This document shows, in pieces, positions 63,476 to 64,000 of a stretch of DNA of 64,000 nucleotides. The notes below the pieces were generated by a model. It made no database searches, had not been told where the DNA came from, and saw nothing but the letters and a program-made list of their open reading frames with translations. Positions within the stretch are counted from its first letter, which is position 1. Each line of letters opens with the position of its first letter. This stretch comes from Brucella sp. 21LCYQ03. GTDB lineage: Bacteria > Pseudomonadota > Alphaproteobacteria > Rhizobiales > Rhizobiaceae. The position numbers and the translations under genes were made by a program. The stretch spans positions 124,001 through 188,000 of the forward strand of contig NZ_JAMJWE010000009.1 of assembly GCF_023554105.1 (NCBI RefSeq), read 5' to 3'.

Positions 63476-64000
63476 ATGCAGCGCGGACTTGGACGTGGTA
63501 ACCCCTCTTTAGCTGTAGCGCACGAACATTCACGGTTGCCCGCACTTGCTGCCGTCGCAGCGGTCGTAGCTATTCTTTATTTTGCTCAGGACGTATTTTT
63601 ACCCTTAGCCATTGCTGTGCTTTTAACCTTCATGCTGGCACCGATAGTCGCTTTTCTCAGACGTTTCGGTTTGCCGCGTCTGCCTGCCATCATCACCAGC
63701 GTTACAGGCGGATTTCTGATTATTGGATTGTTTGGTGCAATTCTGGCGTTTCAGGTCAACGAAGTTGGTCAGAACATTGCGACTTATCAATATAATATCA
63801 TCGAAAAAATTCGTACTCTTAAAGAAACTGGAACCGATAATGGTCTCCTTAATCGACTGAATAGCTTTGCGGAGCGTATTGGCGCTGAAATCAGCCAGGA
63901 CCAGGAAAAAAGCACAAATACGACCGTCTCTGGACAGCCAGAACGTAAGCCTATTCTCGTTGAAATTTTTTCACAGCGAAACCCAGTTCAAACGCTTGAA
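63476..64000 (+). CDS. AI-2E/PerM-family transporter, 5' part (runs off the window)
   Basis: 175 codons visible from ATG at 63476, with AAGAGGT upstream; the frame stays open to the last base. The N-terminus is polar, then a helix pair (LPALAAVAAVVAILYF and FLPLAIAVLLTFMLAPIV) and RFGLPRLPAIIT, followed by another helix and a long polar stretch. This layout is typical of AI-2E/PerM (UPF0118) permeases, whose substrates are mostly unproven. The 3' half lies outside the window. Confidence 0.82.
   Translation, partial: MQRGLGRGNPSLAVAHEHSRLPALAAVAAVVAILYFAQDVFLPLAIAVLLTFMLAPIVAFLRRFGLPRLPAIITSVTGGFLIIGLFGAILAFQVNEVGQNIATYQYNIIEKIRTLKETGTDNGLLNRLNSFAERIGAEISQDQEKSTNTTVSGQPERKPILVEIFSQRNPVQTLE

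Noticed and set aside
1-64000. CRISPR arrays, rRNA and tRNA genes
   Set aside because: No regularly spaced direct repeats and no tRNA- or rRNA-like segments were noticed in the gaps between genes.

Overview
The window looks like a chromosomal segment of an alphaproteobacterium of the Brucella/Ochrobactrum group (order Hyphomicrobiales). The basis is moderate GC, dense codirectional operons rich in ABC transporters, a De Ley-Doudoroff galactonate pathway, xylose isomerase genes linked to xylFGH and a LacI-type regulator, a bacteriophytochrome with its heme oxygenase, and PRC-barrel and CsbD stress proteins. The assignment rests on recognised gene content only and was not checked against a database. 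No rRNA, tRNA or CRISPR array was seen.

Layout. 0.2-1.9 kb: a membrane-anchored winged-helix regulator with a TPR-like exported domain. 2.2-11.3 kb: a galactose operon on the minus strand (AraFGH-type transporter, dgoK, dgoA, mutarotase, dgoD, SDR dehydrogenase) with a divergent DgoR-like GntR regulator. 11.5-20.4 kb: a minus-strand heme/iron operon with a CCxxGC exported protein, an ABC importer, the radical-SAM protein HutW/ChuW, the heme carrier HutX/ChuX, a ChuY-like Rossmann protein, a four-cysteine exported protein and a TonB receptor. 20.7-23.3 kb: a two-gene DNA-repair pair, a radical SAM protein and a DUF4130-UdgX fusion. 23.5-26.2 kb: bphO-bphP. 26.4-29.3 kb: TetR regulator with a DMT exporter, then a uracil permease. 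29.4-37.5 kb: the xylose regulon, xylFGH on minus and xylR-xylB-xylA on plus.

37.5-42.2 kb: a phosphoethanolamine transferase, an MFS exporter and a flavoprotein. 42.4-49.7 kb: a probable lipid-linked pentose cluster (GT-C-like membrane protein facing an operon of HAD-UbiA fusion, DprE1-like oxidase, small EamA/SMR transporter, extended SDR and class III aminotransferase). 49.9-52.0 kb: a diguanylate cyclase and a YigZ-family protein. 52.2-59.6 kb: cytosine deaminase followed by a BMP-type nucleoside/nucleobase ABC operon that includes an amidase. 59.6-63.0 kb: a decayed stretch with a transposase relic and a broken glycoamylase-like gene around an intact PRC-barrel gene. 63.0-64.0 kb: CsbD and the 5' part of an AI-2E-family transporter gene.

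How they fit together. Galactose and xylose each have a complete importer, catabolic enzymes and a divergent regulator. The heme operon could take heme up and open its ring by the oxygen-independent radical-SAM route. Nearby bphO would use heme and oxygen to make biliverdin for the phytochrome. The most unusual block is the DprE1/UbiA-like cluster, which resembles mycobacterial decaprenyl-phosphoryl-arabinose synthesis but carries an aminotransferase and a HAD fusion; its product is not obvious from the sequence.
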